Shown: in pieces, positions 19,481-27,906 of the stretch
Numbering within the stretch: the first letter of the stretch is position 1
Layout: the number at the start of each line of letters is the position of its first letter
Assembly (NCBI RefSeq): GCF_020171945.1
Contig: NZ_JAIVAP010000011.1
Coordinates: forward strand, 62,001 to 126,000
Origin: Bacillus infantis
GTDB lineage: Bacteria; Bacillota; Bacilli; Bacillales; Cytobacillaceae
Direction: 5' to 3'
DNA length: 64,000 nt
The notes under the pieces: generated by a model
Database searches by the model: none
What the model saw: only the letters and a program-made list of their open reading frames with translations
Told to the model about the DNA's origin: nothing
Translations under genes and position numbers: made by a program

Positions 19481-20407
19481 TCACTCAACTAAGCCTCTTG
19501 CTGCTGCTTCGTCAGTAATCAGAACATCAATATATCCTCCCTTTAGGGCGCCGATGATCGCTTCCCTTTTATGAGCGCCTCCCGCAACGGCCACAACGTG
19601 ATTGAGTGACTTCAGTATGCCGATTTCGCTGCTGATCAGCTGTTTATGAAGATCTAAATCAATGAGATTGCCGTTAATATCGTAGAATTGGCTCAGCATA
19701 TCGCCGGCAGCACCCTGGGTTTTTATGATGTCAATGTCCATAGAATTCAAATAGCCTTCTTTTACAATGGTGGCTTTGTCATTAAGGGCGCCGATGCCCA
19801 TAATCGTCATATTGGAATGCGGGATCATTTCGAGCACATTCCTGATGGGCTTTTCCGCAAGCATTTCCTTTGCCAGCTTTTCGGATGAGACCATTAATGG
19901 AGAAGGGATGATGTAGTGCTTGTAGTTGGGATTGGTATAGTAGTCAGAACGTGTATCAATTGCGGTCGGCATATAAAACTTTACACCGCCCGATAAAGAC
20001 ACGAATGTCACATTATATTTAGTGGAAATTTGCAAATGCCCAAGCGTCTTGGAGACGGCCTCCCCATAGCCGATGCTGATCAGCGTATCCCCGGTAATCC
20101 TGTCTTCAATATACTGCGCCGCGGCCAGCGTAAAATTCTCGCTTTCCGCATCATTGGCGGCCGGGACAATATAGATATCCTTCAGCTGGTACTTTTCTTT
20201 TATCTCTTGTTGAAGCTCCTGATAATTGATCTTCTCCAGATCAATCCTGAATTGGATCACATGATTGGCTTTTGCTTTTTCAAGGTATTTGATCACCTTC
20301 ATCCTTGAAAGGTTCAGAGATTCGGAAATCTCATTTTGCGTCAGCCCCTCAATATAGTACTTCCAGGCAATCTTTGTAATCAGATCATTTTCATAGGACA
20401 TTGTCAT
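19481..20407 (-). CDS. lsrR: SorC-family transcriptional regulator LsrR
   Basis: The product has 308 residues. An N-terminal HTH (IAWKYYIEGLTQNEISESLNLSRMKVIKYL) is followed by a SorC-type sugar-phosphate-binding domain with GYGEAVSKTLGHL, FVSLSGGVKF and VVAVAGGAHKREAIIGALKGG. Divergent orientation from lsrACDBF and linkage to lsrK identify it as the phospho-AI-2-responsive repressor. ATG 20407 is the best-spaced start behind AAGAAGATGAG; GTG 20410 and ATG 20401 are alternatives. Confidence 0.85.
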   Translation of the reverse strand: MTMSYENDLITKIAWKYYIEGLTQNEISESLNLSRMKVIKYLEKAKANHVIQFRIDLEKINYQELQQEIKEKYQLKDIYIVPAANDAESENFTLAAAQYIEDRITGDTLISIGYGEAVSKTLGHLQISTKYNVTFVSLSGGVKFYMPTAIDTRSDYYTNPNYKHYIIPSPLMVSSEKLAKEMLAEKPIRNVLEMIPHSNMTIMGIGALNDKATIVKEGYLNSMDIDIIKTQGAAGDMLSQFYDINGNLIDLDLHKQLISSEIGILKSLNHVVAVAGGAHKREAIIGALKGGYIDVLITDEAAARGLVE

Positions 20408-20426
20408 CACTCATCTTCTTATGGGA

Positions 20427-20461
20427 TGTAAACAAAATCTTTACAGTTAAACATATGTTCA
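20427..20461. promoter_or_regulatory. Candidate LsrR operator region
   Basis: Two dyads lie between the divergent lsr units. TGTAAA-N7-TTTACA is at 20427-20445, and the near-perfect palindrome TAAACATATGTTCA is at 20448-20461. Their place just upstream of lsrR makes them candidate LsrR sites. Confidence 0.45.
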
Positions 20462-20513
20462 GGGAAAAAGAAAATATGACAGTAAAGTGGCTGCGGGCAT
20501 GCTGATACGGAAA

Positions 20514-20539
20514 AATGCCAGAGGCAAAGGGATGGCATT
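20514..20539. other. Hairpin in the lsr intergenic region
   Basis: AATGCCA and TGGCATT form a 7-bp inverted repeat with a 12-nt loop. Function unknown. Confidence 0.3.
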
Positions 20540-20610
20540 GCGTCAGGGGACCAGGACCGGTTAGAACTTCAGAAGAAAAATAATAAATTCATATTTTCTT
20601 CAAACAAAAA

Positions 20611-20659
20611 TTAATAAAATGATTTGCCGTGAATAAAATGTAGCGAGTAAGCGTTTTCA
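20611..20659 (+). promoter_or_regulatory. lsrA promoter with catabolite-responsive element
   Basis: -35 TTAATA (20611-20616), 17-bp spacer, -10 TAAAAT (20634-20639). AGTAAGCGTTTTCA at 20646-20659 matches the CcpA CRE consensus TGNAANCGNWWNCA with one mismatch. It would cover the start site, so glucose should repress AI-2 uptake here. Confidence 0.6.
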
Positions 20660-20689
20660 AATATGCAGGTATTTAGAAGGAGGGGTCAT

Positions 20690-22174
20690 ATGGAGGAGCT
20701 TCCATGCCTTATCCGGCTTGCGGATATCCATAAATCCTTTCAGCAGAATAAGGTCCTGAAGGGGGTCTCGCTTGAAATAAGTGAATCAGAAGTGATTTCG
20801 ATCATTGGGGGCAATGGGGCAGGAAAAAGCACACTCATGAAGATTCTGACTGGCGTTTATAAGGCGGATGCAGGGACACTCGAAATTGGCGGAGAGGAAA
20901 TCGGGCACTATCATCCCGCTATCGCCCATGAAAAAGGGATCTATCTTGTCCCGCAGGAGCCTTTGCTTTTTCCCAATATGACAGTTGAACAGAATCTGAC
21001 GATTGGCTTTGCCCGGGATAAGGCTGAAGTGAAGGCAAGGGCCGCTGAGCTCATTCGCCGGCTGGACTGGAATCTTGAACTTGGAAGGCTGGCCGCATCC
21101 CTGTCAATAGCGGAGCAGCAGCAGCTCGAAATTATTAAAGGGCTTCTCAGGGAGGCAAAGGTCCTGATACTTGATGAGCCTACTTCTGCTCTGACCTTTG
21201 CTGAAACGGAAGCATTGTTTCAATTGATTGAGAGGCTGAAAGAATCGGGTGTGGCCATTTTTTATATTACCCACAGGCTTGATGAGGTTTTTCAAATCTC
21301 AACCCATGCAGTCATTCTCCGTGACGGCAGAATAACGCTTAAAGGAAGAATCGATGAATTTACGAAGGAGATGCTCATCCAAGGGCTGCTGCCGGAAGAA
21401 AGCCAGGAAAAGGGTAAGGATGTTTTTGAAAAAAAGCAGAGGGAGCGTGCTGATGAGGAGCCGGTCCTTGATGTGAGAAATATCAGCGGGGATGGCTTCA
21501 GGGATATCAGCATCCAGGTTTTTAAAGGTGAGGTAGTTGGAGTGGCGGGGCTGGTTGGAGCCGGCCGGACGGAAATTGCTGAGGCCATCTATGGCATAGG
21601 CAAAGTGAAGAGCGGGAAGGTCTTCCTGGCAGGGAAGGATATTACGAATCTGCCTGTCCGCCAAACAATTGAAAATGGCCTGGCTTATATACCAGAGGAC
21701 AGGTTTCTGAATGGGATATTCTCTATCAGCTCGGTAAGGAATAATCTGACGGCCCAAATACTCAGGCGGCAGGGCTTTTTCAGCAGCAGGAATAAGGAAA
21801 GCAGCATTACAGATGAATATGTCGGCCGGCTGAGGATTAAGGTGAGCAGCCAGGAGGATGAAATCAAATCACTGTCCGGCGGGAATCAGCAGAAGGTTGT
21901 CATCTCCAGGATCCTTGCCGGTAACCCGCAGGTGATCATCATGGACGAACCGACCAGAGGGATTGATGCCGGTGCCAGGGGCGATATTTACAGCATCATA
22001 GCCGACTTAAAGGAAAAGGGCTATTCTATCCTGCTGATTTCTTCCGATCTGGAGGAGATTGAGAGGCTCAGCGACAGAATCTACACCATCTATCAGGGCA
22101 CCTGCAATGTATGCCTCGGATTTGATGAAATCAATGCTGCCAATGTGATGAAATCTGCTTTTGGAACGTTATGA
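20690..22174 (+). CDS. lsrA: AI-2 ABC transporter ATP-binding protein
   Basis: The 494-residue protein has two fused ABC ATPase domains of the ribose/AI-2 type. Domain 1 has Walker A GGNGAGKST and LILDEPTSA. Domain 2 has the degenerate Walker A GLVGAGRTE, signature LSGGNQQKVVISR and IIMDEPTRG. ATG 20690 follows AAGGAGGGG, better than the upstream in-frame ATG 20663. It energises LsrC/LsrD. Confidence 0.85.
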   Translation: MEELPCLIRLADIHKSFQQNKVLKGVSLEISESEVISIIGGNGAGKSTLMKILTGVYKADAGTLEIGGEEIGHYHPAIAHEKGIYLVPQEPLLFPNMTVEQNLTIGFARDKAEVKARAAELIRRLDWNLELGRLAASLSIAEQQQLEIIKGLLREAKVLILDEPTSALTFAETEALFQLIERLKESGVAIFYITHRLDEVFQISTHAVILRDGRITLKGRIDEFTKEMLIQGLLPEESQEKGKDVFEKKQRERADEEPVLDVRNISGDGFRDISIQVFKGEVVGVAGLVGAGRTEIAEAIYGIGKVKSGKVFLAGKDITNLPVRQTIENGLAYIPEDRFLNGIFSISSVRNNLTAQILRRQGFFSSRNKESSITDEYVGRLRIKVSSQEDEIKSLSGGNQQKVVISRILAGNPQVIIMDEPTRGIDAGARGDIYSIIADLKEKGYSILLISSDLEEIERLSDRIYTIYQGTCNVCLGFDEINAANVMKSAFGTL

Positions 22175-22188
22175 AGGATGTGATGTAG

Positions 22189-23190
22189 ATGTCTGCGTTG
22201 AAATGGGCGGCGTCACGGCGGGAATTCAGGACTTTATTATTCTTAATTATGCTGTTTACGCTTGTCGGCCTCGTAAACAGCGACTTTCTGACTCTGGCAA
22301 ACATACAGGCCTCTGTGAAAAGCAGCCTTCTTTATATTGTCTTGGCTGTGGGTATGACATTTGTGCTGCTGACAGGAAATATTGATATTTCAATAGGGGG
22401 GATCATGGGGCTTAGCGCTGCGGTGGCGGGCACCATCCTGAAAAGCGGCGGCAGCCTTTTCACGGCAGCAGCGGCAGCCCTTTTCATAGGTGCGGCCATC
22501 GGGCTCATCAATGGATTGGGAGTGACGAGGCTAAAAATCTCATCTTTTATTATGACCCTGGGAATGCTTGAAATCACGCGGGTTCTTCATGTCATTTATG
22601 CTGATGGGAAATGGGTGGAGAATCTGCCGGCAGGCTTTAAGGGTCTTTCCAAGTTCAGCCTGGCCGGTGTGAATATCCTCTCCCTGCTGGTGATTGCAGC
22701 GGTGATCCTTGTACATTTTTATCTTTCAAAAAGCAATAAAGGAAGGTATTTTGCCGCAATCGGTGATAACGAAGAGGGAGCGGTATTGCTCGGAATTCCC
22801 GTGCAGCGCTATAAAACTTATGCCTTTGTCATCTCCGGCATTTCCGCCTCTATAGCCGGGCTGATTTTTGCCAGCCAGATTGGCTTCATCTCAACCACTG
22901 CAGGAGCCGGCATTGAAATGACCGTCATTGCGGGCGCTGTTCTCGGCGGAGTTTCTCTCAGCGGCGGAATCGGGTCTGTCATCGGAGCGGGGATCGGCGC
23001 CATCATTATGACTTCAATCAATTCGGCTCTTGTGTTCATGAAGGTCCCTGCTTTCTGGAATGCGGCAATATCCGGATCCCTTTTAATCCTTATTGTGGTC
23101 ATCGACACCCTGCTGACCAGGAAAGCGATGAAAAAGGCGAAAAAGGAAAGGCTGAATGCGCGGATCCTTCAGAAGGAGGTGCAAATATAA
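22189..23190 (+). CDS. lsrC: AI-2 ABC transporter permease LsrC
   Basis: The product is a 333-residue BPD_transp_2 family permease with 8-10 hydrophobic helices, AVGMTFVLLTGNIDISIGG near the N-terminus, and GAVLGGVSLSGGIGSVIGA near the C-terminus. Its stop abuts the GTG start of lsrD, so the two are translationally coupled and likely pair in the membrane. Confidence 0.85.
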   Translation: MSALKWAASRREFRTLLFLIMLFTLVGLVNSDFLTLANIQASVKSSLLYIVLAVGMTFVLLTGNIDISIGGIMGLSAAVAGTILKSGGSLFTAAAAALFIGAAIGLINGLGVTRLKISSFIMTLGMLEITRVLHVIYADGKWVENLPAGFKGLSKFSLAGVNILSLLVIAAVILVHFYLSKSNKGRYFAAIGDNEEGAVLLGIPVQRYKTYAFVISGISASIAGLIFASQIGFISTTAGAGIEMTVIAGAVLGGVSLSGGIGSVIGAGIGAIIMTSINSALVFMKVPAFWNAAISGSLLILIVVIDTLLTRKAMKKAKKERLNARILQKEVQI

Positions 23191-24189
23191 GTGATTCGGA
23201 AGATTCCTAAATGGAACCTTATGCTGCTGTTCATTTTACTTGTGGAAATAATTGTTTTCGGCCTGATCAATCCGAGGTTCTGGAATATCTCCATCCTGCT
23301 GGGAAGCTTTAATGATTTTATCGGCATCGCCCTTGTCGCCTTTTTTGTCACCTTTGTCATCATCACAGGGGGGATCGACATATCCGGCGGATCGATCATT
23401 GGGCTTACCTCGGTCCTTGCGGGGATTCTATCGCAGGTGGCAGGGCTCAATATTTGGCTGTCGGTCATTTTGGCGATAGCGGCAGGCGGGCTTTGCGGGC
23501 TCTTGAATGGAATTTTGATCGCTTACGGGCGAGTGCAGGCGATGGTGATCACCCTTGGAGCGATGCTGCTCTACAGCGGCATATCCATTGTCATCGTCGG
23601 CCTGTCAGGAGTGAGTACGTATGAAGGGATATCAGGCTTTCCGGAGGCCTTCAGCAGCCTGGCCTATGGGGAAGTGATGGGCATCCCAAACTCTGTTCTC
23701 CTCTTCCTTGTCATGTTTTTCTTCGCATATGTCCTTCTGCATTTAACGAAATACGGAAGGTATATATATCTAACCGGCATCAACCAGAATGCGGCAGAAT
23801 ACGCAGGCATTGATACTAGAAAAATCATCGCCAGCACCTATGTCCTATCGGGATTGAGCGCGGGTGTAGCAGGCGTGATGCTGACTTCCTACCTGGGCAG
23901 CGCCCGGGCGGATTTCGGCTCTGAATATTTGATGCCGATCCTGACTGCCGTTGTGCTTGGAGGAACCTTGATCACGGGAGGCAAAGGAGGTGTTATCGGC
24001 ACTGCGCTTGCCAGCATCATCGTCGGTCTGCTGCAGCTCGGTCTGCAGATGGGCGGCGTTTCCACACAGTATATTGGCCTTGCGACCGGCCTGCTTCTGA
24101 TTATTTCTGTCGCATTCCTTGGACTGTCATCTGATTTCAAGCATTCGGTGAAAAGGATTCTTGCACCTAAAAAAATGGGGGTCGATTGA
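23191..24189 (+). CDS. lsrD: AI-2 ABC transporter permease LsrD
   Basis: This is a second 332-residue BPD_transp_2 permease, with FFVTFVIITGGIDISGGSI and TAVVLGGTLITGGKGGVIG. The start is GTG 23191, immediately after the lsrC TAA, with AGAAGGAGGTG upstream. Order lsrA-C-D-B-F equals that in enterobacteria. Confidence 0.85.
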   Translation: MIRKIPKWNLMLLFILLVEIIVFGLINPRFWNISILLGSFNDFIGIALVAFFVTFVIITGGIDISGGSIIGLTSVLAGILSQVAGLNIWLSVILAIAAGGLCGLLNGILIAYGRVQAMVITLGAMLLYSGISIVIVGLSGVSTYEGISGFPEAFSSLAYGEVMGIPNSVLLFLVMFFFAYVLLHLTKYGRYIYLTGINQNAAEYAGIDTRKIIASTYVLSGLSAGVAGVMLTSYLGSARADFGSEYLMPILTAVVLGGTLITGGKGGVIGTALASIIVGLLQLGLQMGGVSTQYIGLATGLLLIISVAFLGLSSDFKHSVKRILAPKKMGVD

Positions 24190-24190
24190 G

Positions 24191-25261
24191 ATGAGATTTA
24201 AGCCTTATAAGCTGTTCCTTGGTATGGCCATGGCTTCGCTTCTGCTGGCAGGCTGCAGCGGGGAGAAAGACTCCGGCGGCAGTTCCGGCGGGAAAAAAGC
24301 TGATGACATTGAAGTTGTCTTTATCCCGAAAATGACCGGGAATGCATTTTTTGAATCAGGCAATAACGGGGCCCAGGCTATGGCCAAAAAAGAAGGGTTC
24401 AAGGTCAAGTATGACGGGGCGCCGGAAGGGACCGTGGCCAATCAGGTCCAGATCATCAACAGCGCTGTCAGCAGCGGGGCAGATGCCATTGCCATTTCTT
24501 CTGTTTCTTCAGACGGTCTGAACCAGGCGCTGAAAAAGGCGCTCGATGCAGGCATCAAGGTAGTCACCTGGGATTCTGACGTTGATCCGGAATACCGTTC
24601 TGTTTATGTGAATCAGGGGACACCGGAAATACTCGGTGCGATGCTCGTCGATATGGTTGCCGGACAGCTGGAAAATCCTGATGAAGCCCAGCAGGTCGCC
24701 TGGTTCTATTCAAGTCCGACCGTTCCTGACCAAAACTCCTGGGTTGAATATGCTGATCAGTATATAAAAGAGAAATATCCGAAATGGGAAATTGTCACAA
24801 GGCAATTTGGAGAAGGAAATGAGCAGAAGTCCCTGCAGGTAGGGGAAAGCATCCTTGATTCCTATCCTGATATTGATGCCATCATCTGCCCTGATTCCAC
24901 TGCTCTTCCAGCAATGGCACAGGCAGCGGAGAATAAAGGGCTGACAGCGAAGGATGTTGCGATCACAGGGTTTGCGTCACCGAATTCCATGAGGCCATTC
25001 CTGGAGAACGGCACTATCTTAAATCATGGCTTATGGGATGTCCAGGATCAGGGAGCGCTTGCTGTTTATATTGCTTACCACCTGGCACAGGGCAATGAAT
25101 TGAAGGTTGGCGACAAGCTGGAGGTTCCTGAACTTGGCGAAGTGACAGTTGAGCCGAACAGCATCCAGGGCTATGACTATGAAGCGGACGATTCCGGAAT
25201 CATCGTGCTGCCGGAGCGGATTGTTTTTACAAAAGAAAATACTGGTGATTATGACTTTTAA
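24191..25261 (+). CDS. lsrB: AI-2-binding lipoprotein
   Basis: The 356-residue periplasmic-binding-protein-like lipoprotein has signal LLLAGC with Cys22. Mature sequence signatures are VVFIPKMTGNAFFESGNNGA, AISSVSSDGLNQALKKA and VVTWDSDVDPEYRS, matching the LsrB family. It binds AI-2 outside the cell and delivers it to LsrCD. The start ATG 24191 lies 1 nt beyond the lsrD stop. Confidence 0.85.
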   Translation: MRFKPYKLFLGMAMASLLLAGCSGEKDSGGSSGGKKADDIEVVFIPKMTGNAFFESGNNGAQAMAKKEGFKVKYDGAPEGTVANQVQIINSAVSSGADAIAISSVSSDGLNQALKKALDAGIKVVTWDSDVDPEYRSVYVNQGTPEILGAMLVDMVAGQLENPDEAQQVAWFYSSPTVPDQNSWVEYADQYIKEKYPKWEIVTRQFGEGNEQKSLQVGESILDSYPDIDAIICPDSTALPAMAQAAENKGLTAKDVAITGFASPNSMRPFLENGTILNHGLWDVQDQGALAVYIAYHLAQGNELKVGDKLEVPELGEVTVEPNSIQGYDYEADDSGIIVLPERIVFTKENTGDYDF

Positions 25262-25280
25262 TTAGGGGGAGTTGCGGAGG

Positions 25281-26159
25281 ATGGCAGATAATATCGGCAA
25301 TAAAGCGGCGAAGAACTTTTTTGAAGATGTACCATTTGCGGGCGGTGAGGGCTTCCATGTAAAAGGGGCCGCCAATTATGACTGGGGCATGAAAGACCGG
25401 CTGTCGAGGATCTTCAACCCGAAGACTGGAAAGACCATTATGCTCGCATTCGATCACGGCTATTTTATGGGGCCGACCTCAGGACTTGAACGGATCGATT
25501 TGCTTGTCCCGAGGCTTGAGAAATATGTTGACTGCCTGATGGGAACAAGGGGGGCGATCAGAAGCAGTGTGCCGCCTTCATTCAACAAGGCGATTGCGCT
25601 CCGGGCGTCATCCGGTTCTTCTATTCTGCAAAATGACCTGAGCCATGAATCCATGGTGGTTGATATCGAGGATGCTGTCCGGATGAATGCCAGCGCCATT
25701 GCGATTCAGACCTTTATCGGTGCAGATGGGCAAAAAGAGACGATTGAAGAGCTGAACAAAGCTGTTAATGTTGGCTTGAGATACTCAATCCCGACTTTGG
25801 GTGTCGTCGCTGTCGGCAAAGAAATGGCGCGCACTACCGAGTTCTTCCTGCTCGCGACCAGGATGCTGGCAGAGTTTGGTGTTCAGATCGTCAAAACCTA
25901 TTATTGCGATGATTTTGAGAAAGTAGCATCCGCCTGCCCAGTTCCCCTGGTGGTCGCCGGCGGTAAAAAGATTCCGGAAAAAGACGCACTCACCCTCGCC
26001 TACAACTCCATCCAGGGAGGAGCAGCCGGAGTAGATATGGGCCGAAACATTTTCCAATCCCAGCACCCGGAAGAAATGGTGCAGGCTGTGGGGAAAGTGG
26101 TGCATGAAGGGTTTACAGATAAAGAGGGGTATGAGTATTATCAGTCGCTGATAGGGTAG
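25281..26159 (+). CDS. lsrF: 3-hydroxy-5-phosphonooxypentane-2,4-dione thiolase LsrF
   Basis: The 292-residue DhnA/class-I-aldolase family protein contains AFDHGYFMGPTSGLER, CLMGTRGAIR and VQIVKTYYCDDFEKV. Lys205 in VKTYY aligns with the catalytic lysine of E. coli LsrF. It transfers the acetyl group of the phospho-AI-2 product to CoA. ATG 25281 is chosen because TTGCGGAGG overlaps the earlier in-frame codon. It is the last gene of the rightward lsr operon; no lsrG follows. Confidence 0.85.
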   Translation: MADNIGNKAAKNFFEDVPFAGGEGFHVKGAANYDWGMKDRLSRIFNPKTGKTIMLAFDHGYFMGPTSGLERIDLLVPRLEKYVDCLMGTRGAIRSSVPPSFNKAIALRASSGSSILQNDLSHESMVVDIEDAVRMNASAIAIQTFIGADGQKETIEELNKAVNVGLRYSIPTLGVVAVGKEMARTTEFFLLATRMLAEFGVQIVKTYYCDDFEKVASACPVPLVVAGGKKIPEKDALTLAYNSIQGGAAGVDMGRNIFQSQHPEEMVQAVGKVVHEGFTDKEGYEYYQSLIG

Positions 26160-26240
26160 AGCGGGGAGTTTGGCAGTACTTAATATTGTGCCTGGCACTG
26201 TTTTGGTAGTAAATGTAAATGGGGCGGAGTGATTTGGGAA

Positions 26241-26366
26241 GTTGGTAGATTAAATAGCCGAGTTGGTAGAATCAGTCGGGAAGTTGGTAGAATAACCAGA
26301 AGAGTTGGTAGAATAACAGCAAAAGTCGGTAGAATCGTACTGGATACAGGTAGAATCCTGTATGAA
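26241..26366. repeat. 21-bp-period GTAGAAT array, copy 1 (six units)
   Basis: Units start at 26241, 26262, 26283, 26304, 26325 and 26346, exactly 21 bp apart, each with GGTAGAWT at a fixed offset while the other ~12 positions vary. Read in the plus frame, the array would give heptads VGRIxxx. On the minus strand it gives ILPTxxx. No credible start with an RBS is seen. Confidence 0.8.
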
Positions 26367-26384
26367 TCCATCTCATTTAATGAG

Positions 26385-26421
26385 AAATGCCCCTCTAGCA
26401 CATATTAGAGGGGCATTTTTT
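26385..26421 (+). terminator. Hairpin terminating array copy 1
   Basis: AAATGCCCCTCTA and TAGAGGGGCATTT form a 13-bp perfect stem, loop GCACATAT, then a T-run and TATGC. It may also serve as the lsr operon terminator. Confidence 0.75.
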
Positions 26422-26653
26422 ATGCTTTTTCAACTTTTAATAGTCATTGGCAAGACAATTTGTCTCTTTCCACACCATTTTGCAGGGCAGCAGTTCATTT
26501 CTCAGCACGTGGTGACTTCGTTTTCTCCTTATCAGATAGACAGAGGGTAGTAGTTTTGGTTAGACAAGGCAGCCTGTAATCTGATCCTGTCAGCAGGAAT
26601 CCCTGGGATGATGATCTAATATATAAGGAATCAAACTAAAGCAGGTGAAGCAT

Positions 26654-27283
26654 ATGAAATCAAAGAAACTATTATTTATCGGCGACAGCATCACAGATCA
26701 CGGCAGAAGAGAGGATCCTGAACAGATTGGATTCGGTTATGTAAGGAACCTCCGGGACTACTATTTGACGTCTTTTCCTGAAAAGGAGTTAGAGTTTATC
26801 AACAGAGGTGTGAGCGGCAACCGTATTATTGACCTTGCCGACCGCTGGAAGGCGGATGTTATTGATATTCAGCCGGATCTTGTGTCCATTTCGATTGGCA
26901 TTAACGATGTATGGCGGCAGCTGGACAGTCCGGGGATTGTGCAGATTGATCCTGGCAGGTTCAAGGAGGTATATCAGGATCTGCTGACACAGGTGAAGGA
27001 GGAGACTGAAGCTGAAGTCGTGCTCATGGAGCCGACTGTCATTGAGGAGGACGTTCATTCGGAAGGGAACCGGCTGCTTATTCCATATGTTGAGGCTGTA
27101 CAAGAACTGGCTGAGCAGTTCAAGGCTGCGGTTGTTACGGAGCATAAGGCATTTATCCAGTACCTTGAATCAGGGGGAAGTCTTAAACTGACGACAGATG
27201 GGGTGCATATGACTTCGGCGGGGGATATGCTTATGGCTAGGACGTGGGTTATGGGAGCAGGTTCTTTGTCTGTCTTTAACTGA
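26654..27283 (+). CDS. SGNH/GDSL-family hydrolase
   Basis: The 209-residue cytoplasmic SGNH hydrolase has block I LLFIGDSITDHGRR (Ser nucleophile), a Gly/Asn region NRGVSGNRI, SIGINDVWRQL and the C-terminal DGVHMTSAG with catalytic Asp/His. These are typical of carbohydrate or acyl esterases. ATG 26654 follows AAAGCAGGTGAAG. It stands alone and is bracketed by two copies of the 21-bp array/hairpin element. It has no evident partner gene. Confidence 0.75.
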   Translation: MKSKKLLFIGDSITDHGRREDPEQIGFGYVRNLRDYYLTSFPEKELEFINRGVSGNRIIDLADRWKADVIDIQPDLVSISIGINDVWRQLDSPGIVQIDPGRFKEVYQDLLTQVKEETEAEVVLMEPTVIEEDVHSEGNRLLIPYVEAVQELAEQFKAAVVTEHKAFIQYLESGGSLKLTTDGVHMTSAGDMLMARTWVMGAGSLSVFN

Positions 27284-27357
27284 TATTGCATTGTTCGCAG
27301 AATGAAGGCATTTTTGCCGGAGTTAGGATGTGTCAGTTTCCAGTAAATGTATTTTTT

Positions 27358-27462
27358 GTAGAATAACGCTGATTTTATGTAGAATCATTGGAAAAATAGG
27401 TAGAATAATTAAGAATTTAGGTAGAATAATAGAAAATTTATGTTGAATCATATACGTTTCGG
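27358..27462. repeat. 21-bp-period GTAGAAT array, copy 2 (five units)
   Basis: Units start at 27358, 27379, 27400, 27421 and 27442. The first four have GTAGAATMA and the fifth GTTGAATCA. Spacing is exactly 21 bp, as in copy 1, although the sequence between cores is different. Confidence 0.75.
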
Positions 27463-27474
27463 AGCTCTATTAAG

Positions 27475-27512
27475 AAAAATGTCCCTTTTACATATAGTAG
27501 AGGGGCATTTTT
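27475..27512 (+). terminator. Hairpin terminating array copy 2
   Basis: AAAAATGTCCCTTT pairs with AGAGGGGCATTTTT with two G-U pairs. The loop contains ACATAT as in copy 1, and CATGC follows the T-tract as TATGC does there. Same composite element. Confidence 0.65.
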
Positions 27513-27649
27513 CATGCTATACCACACTCAAATGCGATCCAGCAGGACATTATCTCCCGAGTCAGCCTCCTTCTGCAGAGCTGACGTCTAATCTTCCAAG
27601 AAAAACCCATAAAATCGTAAAACCTCACCTCTTCGCGCCACCCACCTAT

Positions 27650-27678
27650 TTGACATCCCCCTATTTTTCTGCAATAAT
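27650..27678 (+). promoter_or_regulatory. codBA promoter
   Basis: -35 TTGACA (27650-27655), 17-bp spacer, -10 AATAAT (27673-27678). Transcription would start near 27685, just ahead of the PyrR-type leader. Confidence 0.65.
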
Positions 27679-27700
27679 AATAAACAATTAAATACTGGTA

Positions 27701-27831
27701 CCTTTAATTCAGTCCCGTGAGGCTGGCAAGGACAGCGGAAATTATGAGAATCATTGGGTGAGGTGTATCCTGCCCGCTGGTTTTTCATGAGGAAAAAGGC
27801 TTCTTGTCGGAAACGGCGAGAAGCCTTTTTT
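27701..27831 (+). promoter_or_regulatory. PyrR-type attenuator leader of codBA
   Basis: The segment 27701-27731 folds as CCTT...AAGG with the loop region CAGTCCCGTGAGGCTG, matching the PyrR-binding consensus AGUCC-x-GxGAGGCU. A terminator follows: AAAAAGGCTTCT (27793-27804) pairs with AGAAGCCTTTTT (27819-27830), ending in T's. UMP/UTP-bound PyrR would stabilise the upstream hairpin and promote termination, so codBA should be off when pyrimidines are plentiful. Confidence 0.75.
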
Positions 27832-27906
27832 CGTTCCAGCTTCTTAGCATCGAAGGCTCCTTCGGTACCAGTTTCAACACTTTTGAAACTTATAGGAGGA
27901 ATGGAA

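Larger units (their letters stand above)
26160..26653. other. 494-bp region between lsrF and the SGNH gene
   Basis: It holds a degenerate GTGCCTGGCAC (26189-26199), six 21-bp GTAGAAT units (26241-26366) and a 13-bp hairpin with a T-tract (26385-26421). From 26422 to 26640 I see no gene or strong structure. Confidence 0.6.

Noticed and set aside
26180-26401. Minus-strand ORF of 73 codons with repeated ILPT
   Set aside because: It is the antisense reading of the 21-bp repeat array and starts in the hairpin. It has no RBS, and the array in copy 2 does not keep an equivalent ORF.
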